Assembly (NCBI GenBank): GCA_030524425.1
Contig: JAUNGN010000012.1
Location: forward strand, 1-63,882
Reading direction: 5' to 3'
Length of the DNA stretch: 63,882 bases
Origin: Clostridia bacterium
GTDB lineage: Bacteria; Bacillota; Clostridia; Lachnospirales; CAG-274
Under the pieces are notes generated by a model. The model did no database searches. It was not told where the DNA came from and saw nothing but the letters and a program-made list of their open reading frames with translations. This document shows, piece after piece, positions 34,037 to 42,075 of the stretch (the stretch's first letter is position 1; each line of letters starts with the position of its first letter). The translations under genes and the position numbers were made by a program.

Positions 34037-34765
34037 CTAGTCATAATAAATAGAGTAGACTTCATCCGTATATGTGCCGTCTTCCTTATAAATAATAAGT
34101 GCAGGGAGCACCTTTAGTCCTGCTTTGCCTCCTTTTGAAAACTCAAGCAGTACAAGCTCCGGGGATTTTCCTGAGTAAGGTTCAATTAACTGCATGACTT
34201 TTGGCTCAATGCGGTGATTTCTTGCAGAATTAAATATATCTGCAAGTCTTTCGCTTCGATGCACCATATACATTCTGCCGCCATATTTAAGCATTTTGCT
34301 GGCTGCTTCAAATACATTGTCAATATTGCAAAGTATCTCATGTCTTGCGAGTGCTTTAGGAGAGCTGTCATTTATAAAGCCTGAATTAATAGCCATATAA
34401 GGCGGATTGCAGGTAATTACATTAAAACTTGACATTTTAAAATATTTTGTGCACTCTTTAATATCTCCGGTTATTATATCAATTTTATTTTCTAAATTAT
34501 TTAATTTTACAGAACGTTTTGCCATATCAGCACTTTGTTCCTGAATTTCAATAGCTGAAAAATGTTTACCCTGTGTTTTAGCTTCAAGAAGTATGGGGAC
34601 AATACCTGTTCCCGTGCAGAGGTCAAGAGCAGTTTCATTTTTTTTGACTTTAGCAAAGTCACTTAGAAGAACTGCATCAATACCAAAACAAAAGCCGTTA
34701 CTGTTCTGTATTATTTTATAGCCGTTACGGTGAAGGTCATCTATTCTTTCGTTTTCTAATAACAT
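34037..34765 (-). CDS. tRNA1(Val) adenine-N6-methyltransferase-like protein (TrmN6/YfiC family)
   Basis: 242 residues of a class I SAM-dependent methyltransferase. ALDLCTGTGIVPILLEA is the SAM motif I (about 46-62), and ITCNPPYMAI (about 118-127) is the N6-adenine methylase NPPY catalytic motif. The neighbourhood (ricT, rsmI) matches the Bacillus YabB position, so an RNA or tRNA target is likely, but the exact nucleotide is inferred from the family. Its start overlaps the ricT stop (TAATG), so translation is coupled. Confidence 0.9.
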   Translation of the reverse strand: MLLENERIDDLHRNGYKIIQNSNGFCFGIDAVLLSDFAKVKKNETALDLCTGTGIVPILLEAKTQGKHFSAIEIQEQSADMAKRSVKLNNLENKIDIITGDIKECTKYFKMSSFNVITCNPPYMAINSGFINDSSPKALARHEILCNIDNVFEAASKMLKYGGRMYMVHRSERLADIFNSARNHRIEPKVMQLIEPYSGKSPELVLLEFSKGGKAGLKVLPALIIYKEDGTYTDEVYSIYYD

Positions 34766-35634
34766 TAATCAAGTATATCCTTTAAATCTTCTTTGGAAAT
34801 ATTTTCTTCCTTACGATGTCTTCTTTTTAAAATTGTGATTTCATCGGGACTGAAAAAGCTTATGCCTATATCATTTTTAGGCGGCTTTTTGATAGCGGCC
34901 TTTATTACCTGCTTTAACACATTTACACTCAATACTTCACCTTGACCTTCGGGTGTGTCAATAATATCTCCGTCTTTGGGAAGATTTTTTAAAAGGTCTT
35001 CATAGGCATTCTGTTCGTATTTAAGACAGCACATAAGTCTGCCGCAAACACCTGAAATTTTAGTCGGATTAAGGGATAATCCCTGATCTTTCGCCATTTT
35101 AATGCTTACAGGATGAAAGTCACCCAGGAAGGTGGCACAGCATAGAGGTCTGCCGCAAATACCTATACCATTTACATACTTAGCCTCATCTCTTACACCT
35201 ATTTGTCTCAGCTCAATTCTTGTTCTGAATATGGATGCCAAATCCTTAACAAGCTCTCTGAAATCAATTCTGCCGTCAGCAGTAAAGTAAAATATAAGCT
35301 TATTATTATCAAATGTAAGTTCTGTTGCAATAAGGCGCATTTCAAGTCCGTGTTTTTTAATTTTTTCAATACAAACGCAAAATGCTTCCTTTTCTTTTTC
35401 TTTATTTTGTTTATTTTTTTCAATATCTTCATCAGTTGCTTTTCTTGTGATCGGTTTAAGAGGCGGGATAATATCCTCGTCATTAACATCTCTGTTTGGT
35501 ATAACAACTGTACCAAATTCCATACCTCTGGCAGTTTCTACTATTACATATTGACCATAAGAAAAATCAGTGTTTTCAGGGTCAAAGTAATAAATTTTAC
35601 CTGCTTTTTTAAATCTGACTCCTACTACTATCAT
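34765..35634 (-). CDS. ricT: PSP1 domain protein, RicT (YaaT) homologue
   Basis: 289 residues. The PSP1 domain covers about 60-145, and the Cys-rich GICGRPLCCATFLGDFHPV and ISGVCGRLMCCLKYE (about 155-205) are hallmarks of YaaT/RicT. In Bacillus subtilis RicT works with RicA and RicF as an iron-sulfur complex that assists RNase Y in mRNA processing and influences sporulation and competence. RicA and RicF homologues are not in this window. It sits between holB and a methylase gene as in Bacillus. GGAGAAA lies before ATG 35634. Confidence 0.93.
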   Translation of the reverse strand: MIVVGVRFKKAGKIYYFDPENTDFSYGQYVIVETARGMEFGTVVIPNRDVNDEDIIPPLKPITRKATDEDIEKNKQNKEKEKEAFCVCIEKIKKHGLEMRLIATELTFDNNKLIFYFTADGRIDFRELVKDLASIFRTRIELRQIGVRDEAKYVNGIGICGRPLCCATFLGDFHPVSIKMAKDQGLSLNPTKISGVCGRLMCCLKYEQNAYEDLLKNLPKDGDIIDTPEGQGEVLSVNVLKQVIKAAIKKPPKNDIGISFFSPDEITILKRRHRKEENISKEDLKDILD

Positions 35635-35635
35635 T

Positions 35636-36619
35636 CTATTTCTCCTTTATTTTGTAAAACAGCGTTTCAAGCAAAAGTTGTGCATTACCGTTGTGGCTAA
35701 GCTTATTTCTTGTATCATTTATGGAATCACAGCGGTTTATTAATTGGTGTATTGCTGCTTTTTTTGCTATTGTTTCTGTTTGTATGAGTTTGTCCTTTTG
35801 TATAATTTTATCCCTGCATCCTGTCTGCTTAAGGACAAGGGAATCTCTGTATACAAGGTACATTATTTCAAGTATTTGATCAAGGACGGGGCGGTGTTCT
35901 TTTAAATCATCCACAAGTCTGTAAAGCTCAATCATGTCTGCGTCTTCAAGCTTTACGGCAGTTTCTATTGCCAAATCTCTTGTATCCCTGAACTCATCTG
36001 AATTAATTAGCTCCATTGCCTTGCCAATGCTTCCCTGAGAATATATACTGTAAAGCTGTGCCTGTTCAAGGGTAATATCCGAATTTTTAATAAGATAGTC
36101 TGATACAAGGGTATAGGGCAGAGGATGGAGTTTAAACATAATACATCTTGACAGAATCGTGACCAGAAATTTGTTATAGTTTTCGCATAACAGAAGGAAT
36201 ATACCATACTCAGGAGGCTCCTCCAGTGTTTTTAAAAATGCATTTTGTGCCAGTACATTCATTTTATCAGCTTCAGGTATTATAAATATTTTATACTTAT
36301 TTCGGTAAGGTTTCAATGTAATATTTTTAACAATTTGCTCCCTTATATCTGCAACGGTTATATCACGTTTTTGATGAGTAACATATATTATATCAGGATT
36401 ATTGTTTTCATCAAAGGTTTTACAGCTTATGCAATGATTACAGGCATCTGCACTGCCTTCACAACAGTTTAAGGCTTTTGCAAATGCCTTTGATAAAGTT
36501 TTCTTTCCTACACCCTTTATCCCGTCAAATATATAGGCATGATTTATTCTGTTGTGAATAATAGAGGTTTTTAAATGTTCTATTATTTTTTCGTGACCTG
36601 CAATTTGATTAAAATTCAT
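35636..36619 (-). CDS. holB: DNA polymerase III subunit delta'
   Basis: 327 residues. FNQIAGHEKIIEHLKTSI begins an AAA+ clamp-loader subunit, with a P-loop-like GVGKKTLSKAF (about 35-45), the four-cysteine zinc module CCEGSADACNHCISC (about 52-66), EADKMNVLAQNAFLKTLEEP containing the Walker B/sensor region, and the SRC motif in TILSRCIMF. The delta' subunit is part of the complex that loads the beta clamp at replication forks. It lies 8 bp after tmk and 1 bp before ricT on the minus strand, in the conserved Firmicutes order. Confidence 0.93.
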   Translation of the reverse strand: MNFNQIAGHEKIIEHLKTSIIHNRINHAYIFDGIKGVGKKTLSKAFAKALNCCEGSADACNHCISCKTFDENNNPDIIYVTHQKRDITVADIREQIVKNITLKPYRNKYKIFIIPEADKMNVLAQNAFLKTLEEPPEYGIFLLLCENYNKFLVTILSRCIMFKLHPLPYTLVSDYLIKNSDITLEQAQLYSIYSQGSIGKAMELINSDEFRDTRDLAIETAVKLEDADMIELYRLVDDLKEHRPVLDQILEIMYLVYRDSLVLKQTGCRDKIIQKDKLIQTETIAKKAAIHQLINRCDSINDTRNKLSHNGNAQLLLETLFYKIKEK

Positions 36620-36627
36620 ATCTTACC

Positions 36628-37260
36628 TCAGATACCGTTCTTTTCCAAAAGATTGTTTATGCCTCTAACAATGTCATTATGTATTTCTTCAACACTTTTT
36701 AAGGCATCAATTACCTGTATTCTGTTTTTGCAGCGTTTTGAAAGCCTTACATAGCCGTCATATACTCTTTGATGAAAACTGAATTTTTCGGCTTCAAGTC
36801 TGTCTAACTCTGCCTGTTCCTTTTTTCTTTTAAGACCGTCCTCGGGTTTAAGCTTAAGGAAAAAGGTTATATCAGGTTCAAGTTCACCTACAGCATATTT
36901 ATTGATATTTTTAATAAGCCTTTCACCAACAGAACGGGCAAAGCCCTGATATACAACTGAACTGTCAACAAACCTGTCGCTTATTACAATTCCGCCTTCT
37001 TTAAGCGTAGGTAAAATCACCTCATCCACATGCTGTGCTCTTGCGGCAGCATAGAGAAAGGCTTCTGTTATATCTGTCATTTCACTGTTATTTTTGTCTA
37101 TTATTATTTCACGGATTTTTTCGCTTATGGGAGTACCGCCCGGTTCTCTTGTGCATACTACCTTAAAGCCCTTATTTAAAAGATATTCTTCAAGAAGCCT
37201 AATTTGTGTGGTTTTACCTGCACCGTCGGTACCCTCCATAGTAATAAATAAGCCTGACAT
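36628..37260 (-). CDS. tmk: thymidylate kinase
   Basis: 210 residues. The P-loop is EGTDGAGKTTQ (about 9-19), the DR(Y/F) motif is ISDRFVDSSVVYQG (about 93-106), and the TREPGGT loop (about 38-44) binds the substrate. It phosphorylates dTMP to dTDP for DNA synthesis. It is the first gene of the leftward operon tmk-holB-ricT-trmN6-rsmI-DUF454; genes are separated by 1-9 bp or overlap. AATCCTCC on the plus strand just upstream gives a GGAGGA ribosome binding site. Confidence 0.96.
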   Translation of the reverse strand: MSGLFITMEGTDGAGKTTQIRLLEEYLLNKGFKVVCTREPGGTPISEKIREIIIDKNNSEMTDITEAFLYAAARAQHVDEVILPTLKEGGIVISDRFVDSSVVYQGFARSVGERLIKNINKYAVGELEPDITFFLKLKPEDGLKRKKEQAELDRLEAEKFSFHQRVYDGYVRLSKRCKNRIQVIDALKSVEEIHNDIVRGINNLLEKNGI

Positions 37261-37353
37261 ATAATCCTCCGATTTTTATATTTCAGAAAATTGCTTTTAT
37301 AAAAATTGCTTTTATATCTGATTATTTTTATTTTAAATTAGATCCGGCTTGAT

Positions 37354-38115
37354 TTATCTTGCCAACCAGCCGCCGTCAACTGCTAATGTAAAGCCGTTGA
37401 CATAGTTTGATGCATCTGAGCAGAGATAAATTACTGCTCCCATCATATCATCGGGTGTGCCCCAGCGCCCTGCAGGTATTCTGTCTAATATAGCCTCAGA
37501 ACGGTCAGCATCCTTTCTAAGCTGATTTGTATTATTAGTTGCCATATATCCGGGGGCAATACCGTTTACATTAATATTATGGCTTGCCCATTCATTGGCT
37601 AATGCTCTTGTAAGACCTAAAATCGCAGACTTGCTTGCAGTGTAAGACGGTACTCTTATACCGCCCTGATAGCTTAACATAGAGCAGATATTTACAATTT
37701 TACCGCCGCTGCCCTGAGCAATAAATTCTTTTGCGGCTGCCTGTGCTAAGAAAAATACAACCTTTTCATTTATATCAATTACCTTGTCCCAGTCAGCTTC
37801 AGTTACATTAATGGCATCCTCTCTTGAAATAATGCCTGCATTATTAACAAGGATATCAATTTTACCATATTTATTTTTTGCTTCTGAAATAATATAGTCA
37901 ATTTGCTCTGTTGAACCCAGATTGGCAATAATTTCAAAAAATTCGCCGCCCTTTTCTTCAATGATTTTTTTTGTTTCGTCACAGCTTCTTCTGGCTACAC
38001 CGCATACCTTTGCACCTGCTTCTGCCAAGGCAACACACATTCCCTGTCCAAGTCCTGTGTTAGCTCCCGTAACAATAGCTGTTTTGCCGTCTAATTTAAA
38101 TAAATCCAGTATCAT
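37354..38115 (-). CDS. kduD: 2-dehydro-3-deoxy-D-gluconate 5-dehydrogenase-like SDR (KduD)
   Basis: 253 residues of a classical short-chain dehydrogenase: cofactor loop TGANTGLGQG (16-25), NNAG (91-94), catalytic Ser145, Tyr158 and Lys162 in SYTASKS. The opening LDLFKLDGKTAIVTGANTG and the end NYVNGFTLAVDGGWLAR are typical of KduD, which interconverts 2,5-diketo-3-deoxygluconate and 2-keto-3-deoxygluconate in pectin/uronate breakdown. SDR subfamilies are easily confused, so gluconate 5-dehydrogenase is an alternative. It is divergent from a DtxR-type regulator, and both promoters carry the same AATAACAT-type dyad. The link with the pectinesterase 25 kb away is functional inference. Confidence 0.82.
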   Translation of the reverse strand: MILDLFKLDGKTAIVTGANTGLGQGMCVALAEAGAKVCGVARRSCDETKKIIEEKGGEFFEIIANLGSTEQIDYIISEAKNKYGKIDILVNNAGIISREDAINVTEADWDKVIDINEKVVFFLAQAAAKEFIAQGSGGKIVNICSMLSYQGGIRVPSYTASKSAILGLTRALANEWASHNINVNGIAPGYMATNNTNQLRKDADRSEAILDRIPAGRWGTPDDMMGAVIYLCSDASNYVNGFTLAVDGGWLAR

Positions 38116-38133
38116 AATTAATAGTCCCCCTTG

Positions 38134-38193
38134 CTAATAACATAATTATCTATTTTATGTTATTAGTATACCACATATAAAAATTAAGTTCAA
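38134..38193 (-). promoter_or_regulatory. kduD promoter with 12-bp-arm operator
   Basis: Minus strand: TTGAAC (38193-38188), 17-bp spacer, TATACT (38170-38165). Directly downstream is CTAATAACATAA-N9-TTATGTTATTAG (38134-38166), a perfect inverted repeat with 12-bp arms overlapping the -10 edge and transcription start. That position suggests repression. Confidence 0.7.
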
Positions 38194-38203
38194 TAAAATA
38201 TCA

Positions 38204-38255
38204 TTGAAAAAGATGGTGAAATATGTTATTATTAAATAACATCATTAAATAACAT
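38204..38255 (+). promoter_or_regulatory. dtxR-type gene promoter with matching operator
   Basis: TTGAAA (38204-38209), 17-bp spacer, TATTAT (38227-38232). The dyad TGTTATT-ATTA-AATAACA (38224-38241) covers the -10, and a third half-site AATAACAT stands at 38248-38255. The half-site is the same as in the kduD operator, implying autoregulation and shared control. Confidence 0.7.
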
Positions 38256-38270
38256 CACGGAGGTGTTAAA

Positions 38271-38636
38271 ATGGCTATACAGGAATCAGGGGAGAATTAT
38301 CTTGAGGCTATACTTATAATAAAAGAAAGAAAGGGTTATGTCAGATCAATTGATATAGCAAATGAACTTAAGGTTTCAAAACCAAGTGTAAGCAGGGCTA
38401 TGTCTGTCTTAAAAAAGGAAGGACTTATTGATGTAGATGGACTTAATCAGATTTTGCTGACAGATGAAGGCAGAAAAATTGCAGAAACAATATATGAAAG
38501 ACATAAGGTTATTACAAAGTTTCTGGTTTCGTTGGGTGTTGACGAGGAAACCGCAGCATCGGATGCCTGCAGAATTGAGCATGTTATAAGTCCTGTTTCC
38601 TTTGAAAAAATTAAAGAAAAGTTTGTAAATAGTTAA
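38271..38636 (+). CDS. DtxR/MntR family metal-dependent transcriptional regulator (short form)
   Basis: 121 residues. A winged helix-turn-helix (about 8-68: SGENYLEAILIIKERKGYVR, VSKPSVSRAMSVLKKEGL) is followed by the dimerisation/metal domain. Candidate metal ligands are His78 (ERHKV) and Cys100, Glu103 and His104 in ACRIEHVIS, which match the DtxR pattern CxxEH rather than the MntR one; the N-terminal ligand position is Asn. No C-terminal SH3 domain is present. Such proteins usually sense Fe2+ or Mn2+. CACGGAGGTG lies before the ATG. Its operator recurs at kduD, a surprising partner for a metal regulator. Confidence 0.87.
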   Translation: MAIQESGENYLEAILIIKERKGYVRSIDIANELKVSKPSVSRAMSVLKKEGLIDVDGLNQILLTDEGRKIAETIYERHKVITKFLVSLGVDEETAASDACRIEHVISPVSFEKIKEKFVNS

Positions 38637-38668
38637 AGTGTGGATAAGATAATAATGGAGGTGTTTTT

Positions 38669-38974
38669 ATGTCTGTTGTAACTATAACTAAGGAAAATTT
38701 TGAAGCTGAAGTTTTAAAGTGTGACAAGCCTGTGCTTGTGGACTTTTGGGCTGTGTGGTGCGGTCCGTGCCAAATGCTTTCGCCTGTTGTGGATCAGATT
38801 GCTGAGGAGAATTCTGCAATTAAAGTCGGAAAGGTTAATGTGGATGAACAGCCTGAGCTTGCACAACAGTTTGGTGTTATGTCTATTCCGACTCTTATTT
38901 CTTTTAGAGAGGGCAAAGTGGCAAATAAAAGTGTTGGTGTTATTTCAAAAGAGGAAATTTTAAATTTATTTTAG
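38669..38974 (+). CDS. trxA: thioredoxin
   Basis: 101 residues with the canonical active site FWAVWCGPCQM (Cys at about 31 and 34), cis-proline region MSIPTLISFREG (about 73-84) and a normal thioredoxin length. It is a cytoplasmic disulfide reductase that would receive electrons from a thioredoxin reductase not present here. It follows the DtxR-type gene after 32 bp with its own TGGAGGTG ribosome binding site, so the two may be cotranscribed. A terminator follows at 39019. Confidence 0.95.
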   Translation: MSVVTITKENFEAEVLKCDKPVLVDFWAVWCGPCQMLSPVVDQIAEENSAIKVGKVNVDEQPELAQQFGVMSIPTLISFREGKVANKSVGVISKEEILNLF

Positions 38975-39003
38975 TTGATATTTTGATGATTTAGTTGTAT
39001 ACT
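38975..39003 (+). promoter_or_regulatory. promoter located before a terminator, upstream of pucR-type gene
   Basis: TTGATA (38975-38980), a 17-bp spacer and TATACT (38998-39003) lie just after the trxA stop. Transcripts starting here would run at once into the hairpin at 39019-39055 before reaching the regulator gene at 39072, so the hairpin may act as an attenuator as well as the trxA terminator. Confidence 0.5.
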
Positions 39004-39018
39004 GTCTTTAAAAGCAAA

Positions 39019-39055
39019 GAAGCAAAGGATTTATTGTCCTGTGCTTCTTTTTTTG
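39019..39055 (+). terminator. terminator (or attenuator) between trxA and pucR-type gene
   Basis: GAAGCA-AAGGA...TCCT-G-TGCTTC followed by nine T's. A textbook intrinsic terminator 45 bp past trxA and 17 bp before the next start codon. Confidence 0.88.
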
Positions 39056-39071
39056 TTATGGGGGAGTGTGT

Positions 39072-40199
39072 ATGTATGTTTGGAAATTATTGAAAAAACT
39101 TAAGGAATTTAATATTACTCTTGCTGCCGGTGAAGGAGGACTTAACAGAACTGTAAGATGGTATCATATAGCAGAGGATACAAGTATTGCTGATTTTATA
39201 ATAGGCAATGAAATTATATTTACAACAGGAATTGAGCTTGGAGAGAATCAAGACAAAATAATTGAATTCATTGATGCCCTCTATTCACATGGTACATCTG
39301 GTATAATTATTAATTGCGGTAAATACATAAAAAAAATACCCGAACAGGTTATTAAATATTGTGATGAAATAAGACTGCCTCTATTTGAAATACCGTGGAC
39401 GGAAAAATTAGTGAATGTAGGCAGAGCTGTAAGTGCTGCATTGCTTGAGGATGAGAGATTCAGAACAAATATGCAAAATGCCATGAGCATAGCTCTTCTT
39501 GTGCCTAATCAAAGCAAAGCTAACAGAGCACTGTTTAACGAATACGGTTTTAAGGAAAATAAGTTTTATGGTATTGTTGTCGGTGATATTACAAATGTTA
39601 ATAAAAATAATGCTTCTGAGCTTGTTAATAAGATTAGGGACAACCTTGTTAATATTACAAGCTGTGTGTTTATTACCCATATTGAAAAAAAGCTTGTTGT
39701 AATTATGGCAAACCTTAATAAGGAAATTCTTGACCGGGAGGTTGATATTATATTAAATGTTGCAGGTAAAATTACTTCATCGGGAAGAAGTGAAGTTAAA
39801 ACCGGAATAAGAAACATAAGCAAGTATTATAAACAGGCAGAAGCTGATATGGTATCCAGAAGATCAGATGTAAGTGATGCATTAAAAATAAATGAGCAGT
39901 ATAAAATATTACTGGAAATTAAGGATAAGGATAAAATCGAGGAATACTGTGATAATGTTATAGGAGCAGTATTAAAGTGGGATAATAAAAACAATGCCAA
40001 TTATTATGAAACACTTAAGTGCTATTTTGAAAATGATGCGAGTGTAAGCAAAGCGGCTCAGGAAATGAATATACATAGAAATACCATAAACTATAAAATT
40101 AAAAAGATAGAAAGCCTTTTAAATTGTGATTTGTCAAGCTTTGAGGAAAGATTTTCCATTATGCTTGCCATGAAACTAAGGGAATTATATCCTAAATAG
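39072..40199 (+). CDS. PucR/CdaR family transcriptional regulator
   Basis: About 375 residues from ATG 39072 (GGGGAG 6 nt upstream; GTG 39066 overlaps it). Residues about 5-115 form a PucR purine-catabolism-type sensory domain (NRTVRWYHIAEDTSIADFI, GNEIIFTTGIEL, YSHGTSGIIINCGKYIK). A central GGDEF-like degenerate domain follows, and the C-terminus is the HTH_30 domain (VSKAAQEMNIHRNTINYKIK). The family activates genes for catabolism of purines, sugar acids or amino acids. No adjacent target is obvious; the serine/hydroxyacid operon converges from the right. Regulated possibly by a leader hairpin. Confidence 0.87.
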   Translation: MYVWKLLKKLKEFNITLAAGEGGLNRTVRWYHIAEDTSIADFIIGNEIIFTTGIELGENQDKIIEFIDALYSHGTSGIIINCGKYIKKIPEQVIKYCDEIRLPLFEIPWTEKLVNVGRAVSAALLEDERFRTNMQNAMSIALLVPNQSKANRALFNEYGFKENKFYGIVVGDITNVNKNNASELVNKIRDNLVNITSCVFITHIEKKLVVIMANLNKEILDREVDIILNVAGKITSSGRSEVKTGIRNISKYYKQAEADMVSRRSDVSDALKINEQYKILLEIKDKDKIEEYCDNVIGAVLKWDNKNNANYYETLKCYFENDASVSKAAQEMNIHRNTINYKIKKIESLLNCDLSSFEERFSIMLAMKLRELYPK

Positions 40200-40218
40200 G
40201 AATTTAAAACAGATGTCA

Positions 40219-40286
40219 TTTCCCTTTTACAGGTATAACGTATTGCAAAGCTTATGTTTAGCGTCTTTGTTACCTGTAAAGGGGAA
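40219..40286. repeat. long imperfect inverted repeat between convergent genes
   Basis: TTCCCTTTTACAGGTA (about 40220-40235) and TACCTGTAAAGGGGAA (40271-40286) form a 16-bp stem with one mismatch around a 35-base loop. It lies between the pucR-type gene and sdaAA; it could be a bidirectional terminator or an extragenic palindrome. Confidence 0.55.
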
Positions 40287-40335
40287 CGGCAAATATAATC
40301 CTGACCGTAAGTACAGCATAATTAAAGCTTGAAAT

Positions 40336-41208
40336 TTATTCTCCAAGCCCGGGCATATCTGCAGCAATCCTTAAGCCTGTAGGTGTTGCTGCAAGTCCGC
40401 CTTCACCTGTTTCTCTTAAGGCACTTGGCATAGAAAGTCCTACTTCCCGCATAGCATCAATTACTTCGTCGGGGGGAATTACTGACTTAATACCTGCCAT
40501 TGCCATGTCGGCGCAGGTAACTGCATTAACTGCACCAATAACATTTCTTTTAACACAAGGCACTTCAACAAGTCCTGCAACAGGGTCGCACACAAGTCCT
40601 AAAAGGCTTTTCAGGGCAAATGCCATTGCCGTTGCTGACTGTTCATTGGTTCCGCCCTCAAGATAAACCAGCATAGCAGCTGCCATTGCGGACGCAGAGC
40701 CTATTTCAGCCTGACATCCCCCTGATGCACCTGCAATAAAAGCTCTTTTTGCAATTATCTGACCAAAGCCTGCACTTGTATATAAAGCCTTAATTATAGT
40801 GTCCTCATCTGTATTATGTTTTTTAACATAAGGTATGAGTACGGCAGGCAAAACACCGCAGGAACCTGCCGTAGGTGCGGCAACAATACATTTCATACAG
40901 GCGTTTGACTCAGCAACGGAAATAGCTTCAGCCATTACTTCCCCCATAAAACTTCCGCTTATGCACTTATCCTTATATTCCCTCATTATTAAGCCGTTAC
41001 CGCCGGATAATCCGCTGTGAGATTTCAGCTTGCCGTCATAATTATCTGAAGATGCTTTCATTGCAATCCACATTGCTCTCATTTTATCCCATGAGTTTTT
41101 TCGGGACACATTTCTTTCGTTATAATCATCTTCGTATACAAGCTCCCATATTTTTTTGCTGTTTTTATTGGAAAGCTCTAAAAGCTCTTTAACGCTGTCA
41201 AAACTCAT
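40336..41208 (-). CDS. sdaAA: L-serine dehydratase, iron-sulfur type, alpha subunit
   Basis: 290 residues. SHSGLSGGNG (about 63-72), the cysteines in ACMKCIVAAPTAGSCGVLP, and VCDPVAGLVEVPCVKRN provide the cluster-binding Cys set of the [4Fe-4S] serine dehydratase. The two-subunit enzyme converts L-serine to pyruvate and ammonia; pyruvate then feeds fermentation. It is the last gene of the leftward operon, 14 bp after the beta subunit. Family length normal. Confidence 0.95.
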   Translation of the reverse strand: MSFDSVKELLELSNKNSKKIWELVYEDDYNERNVSRKNSWDKMRAMWIAMKASSDNYDGKLKSHSGLSGGNGLIMREYKDKCISGSFMGEVMAEAISVAESNACMKCIVAAPTAGSCGVLPAVLIPYVKKHNTDEDTIIKALYTSAGFGQIIAKRAFIAGASGGCQAEIGSASAMAAAMLVYLEGGTNEQSATAMAFALKSLLGLVCDPVAGLVEVPCVKRNVIGAVNAVTCADMAMAGIKSVIPPDEVIDAMREVGLSMPSALRETGEGGLAATPTGLRIAADMPGLGE

Positions 41209-41222
41209 ATATATTCTCCCCT

Positions 41223-41879
41223 TTACATATTAAGATAAGTTACTTTAATTACACCCTCCAAGTGTTCAAGCCATTTGACAACACTATCGGGTATTGGCTG
41301 ATCTGTTTCTGCAATCATAACGGCATAGCCGCCTCTTTTATTTCTGTATAGGTTTAATGCTGCTATGTTAATTGAATGATGTGACAGGGCAGAGGTTACT
41401 TCAGCTACATGTCCCGGCTGGTCAATGTTGTGAACAATGAGAGTAGGGTAGTCGCCCGAAAAATGGGTTTCAATACCGTCAATTTGTTCAATGCTTATTC
41501 TTCCTCCGCCAACGGATGCAGCTAAAATTTCAAGCTCTCTTCCGTTTTCTCCCTTTAGCTTAATCAGTGCAGAATTAGGATGGGCATCTTTTAAATTAAT
41601 TTTGCTTATGCTGAATTCCAATCCCTCTTCCTTTGCTATTTCCATGCTTTCGGGTATTCTCATATCATTTGTTTCCATGCCCAGTAAACCTGCAACAATG
41701 GCTTTATCCGTGCCATGACCTACTCCTGTTAAAGCAAAGGAACCATGAAAATAAATTTCAGCCTTTACAGGCTTATCAGCCAATAATTTTCTTGAAATAG
41801 CACCTATCCTTACAGCTCCTGCAGTATGTGAGCTTGACGGACCTACCATAACAGGACCTAAAATATCAAAAATATTCAT
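41223..41879 (-). CDS. sdaAB: L-serine dehydratase, iron-sulfur type, beta subunit
   Basis: 218 residues from ATG 41879 (GGGGTGG upstream; a GTG at 41891 is inside it). FDILGPVMVGPSSSHTAGAV is the family signature, and the C-terminal ~75 residues are an ACT domain (YPTLIVHNIDQPGHVAEVTS). In homologues this subunit contributes to the active site, and the ACT domain to serine binding. It pairs with sdaAA directly downstream. A terminator-like hairpin lies between the upstream transporter gene and this gene, so the sda pair may also have its own promoter in 41880-42030. Confidence 0.95.
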   Translation of the reverse strand: MNIFDILGPVMVGPSSSHTAGAVRIGAISRKLLADKPVKAEIYFHGSFALTGVGHGTDKAIVAGLLGMETNDMRIPESMEIAKEEGLEFSISKINLKDAHPNSALIKLKGENGRELEILAASVGGGRISIEQIDGIETHFSGDYPTLIVHNIDQPGHVAEVTSALSHHSINIAALNLYRNKRGGYAVMIAETDQPIPDSVVKWLEHLEGVIKVTYLNM

Positions 41880-42035
41880 TAACAACACCACCCCTTATTA
41901 TTTTTAATTAAATTTTATATTATATTCCCAATCAGTATAATTTTTTGCGGAGAACTTGCCTATAATCACATTTTATATAGGCTGTAACATTACTTGTAAC
42001 ATATTTATTAATAAAGGAATTACTTTTTTATATGC

Positions 42036-42070
42036 AAAAAGGAGGCAACTGAATTAACAGCCGCCTCCTT
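42036..42070 (-). terminator. terminator after the transporter gene
   Basis: Minus strand AAGGAGGC...GCCTCCTTTTT with a 16-base loop, just past the transporter stop (42076). It separates the transporter/etf genes from sdaAB at least partly. TGTAAC repeats with 6-bp spacing at 41983-42000 are noted but not assigned. Confidence 0.8.
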
Positions 42071-42075
42071 GCGGA

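Noticed and set aside
41983..42000. TGTAAC-N6-TGTAAC repeat between sdaAB and the transporter gene
   Set aside because: Spacing differs by one base from the repeats at the wall-hydrolase promoters and no promoter is positioned with it.
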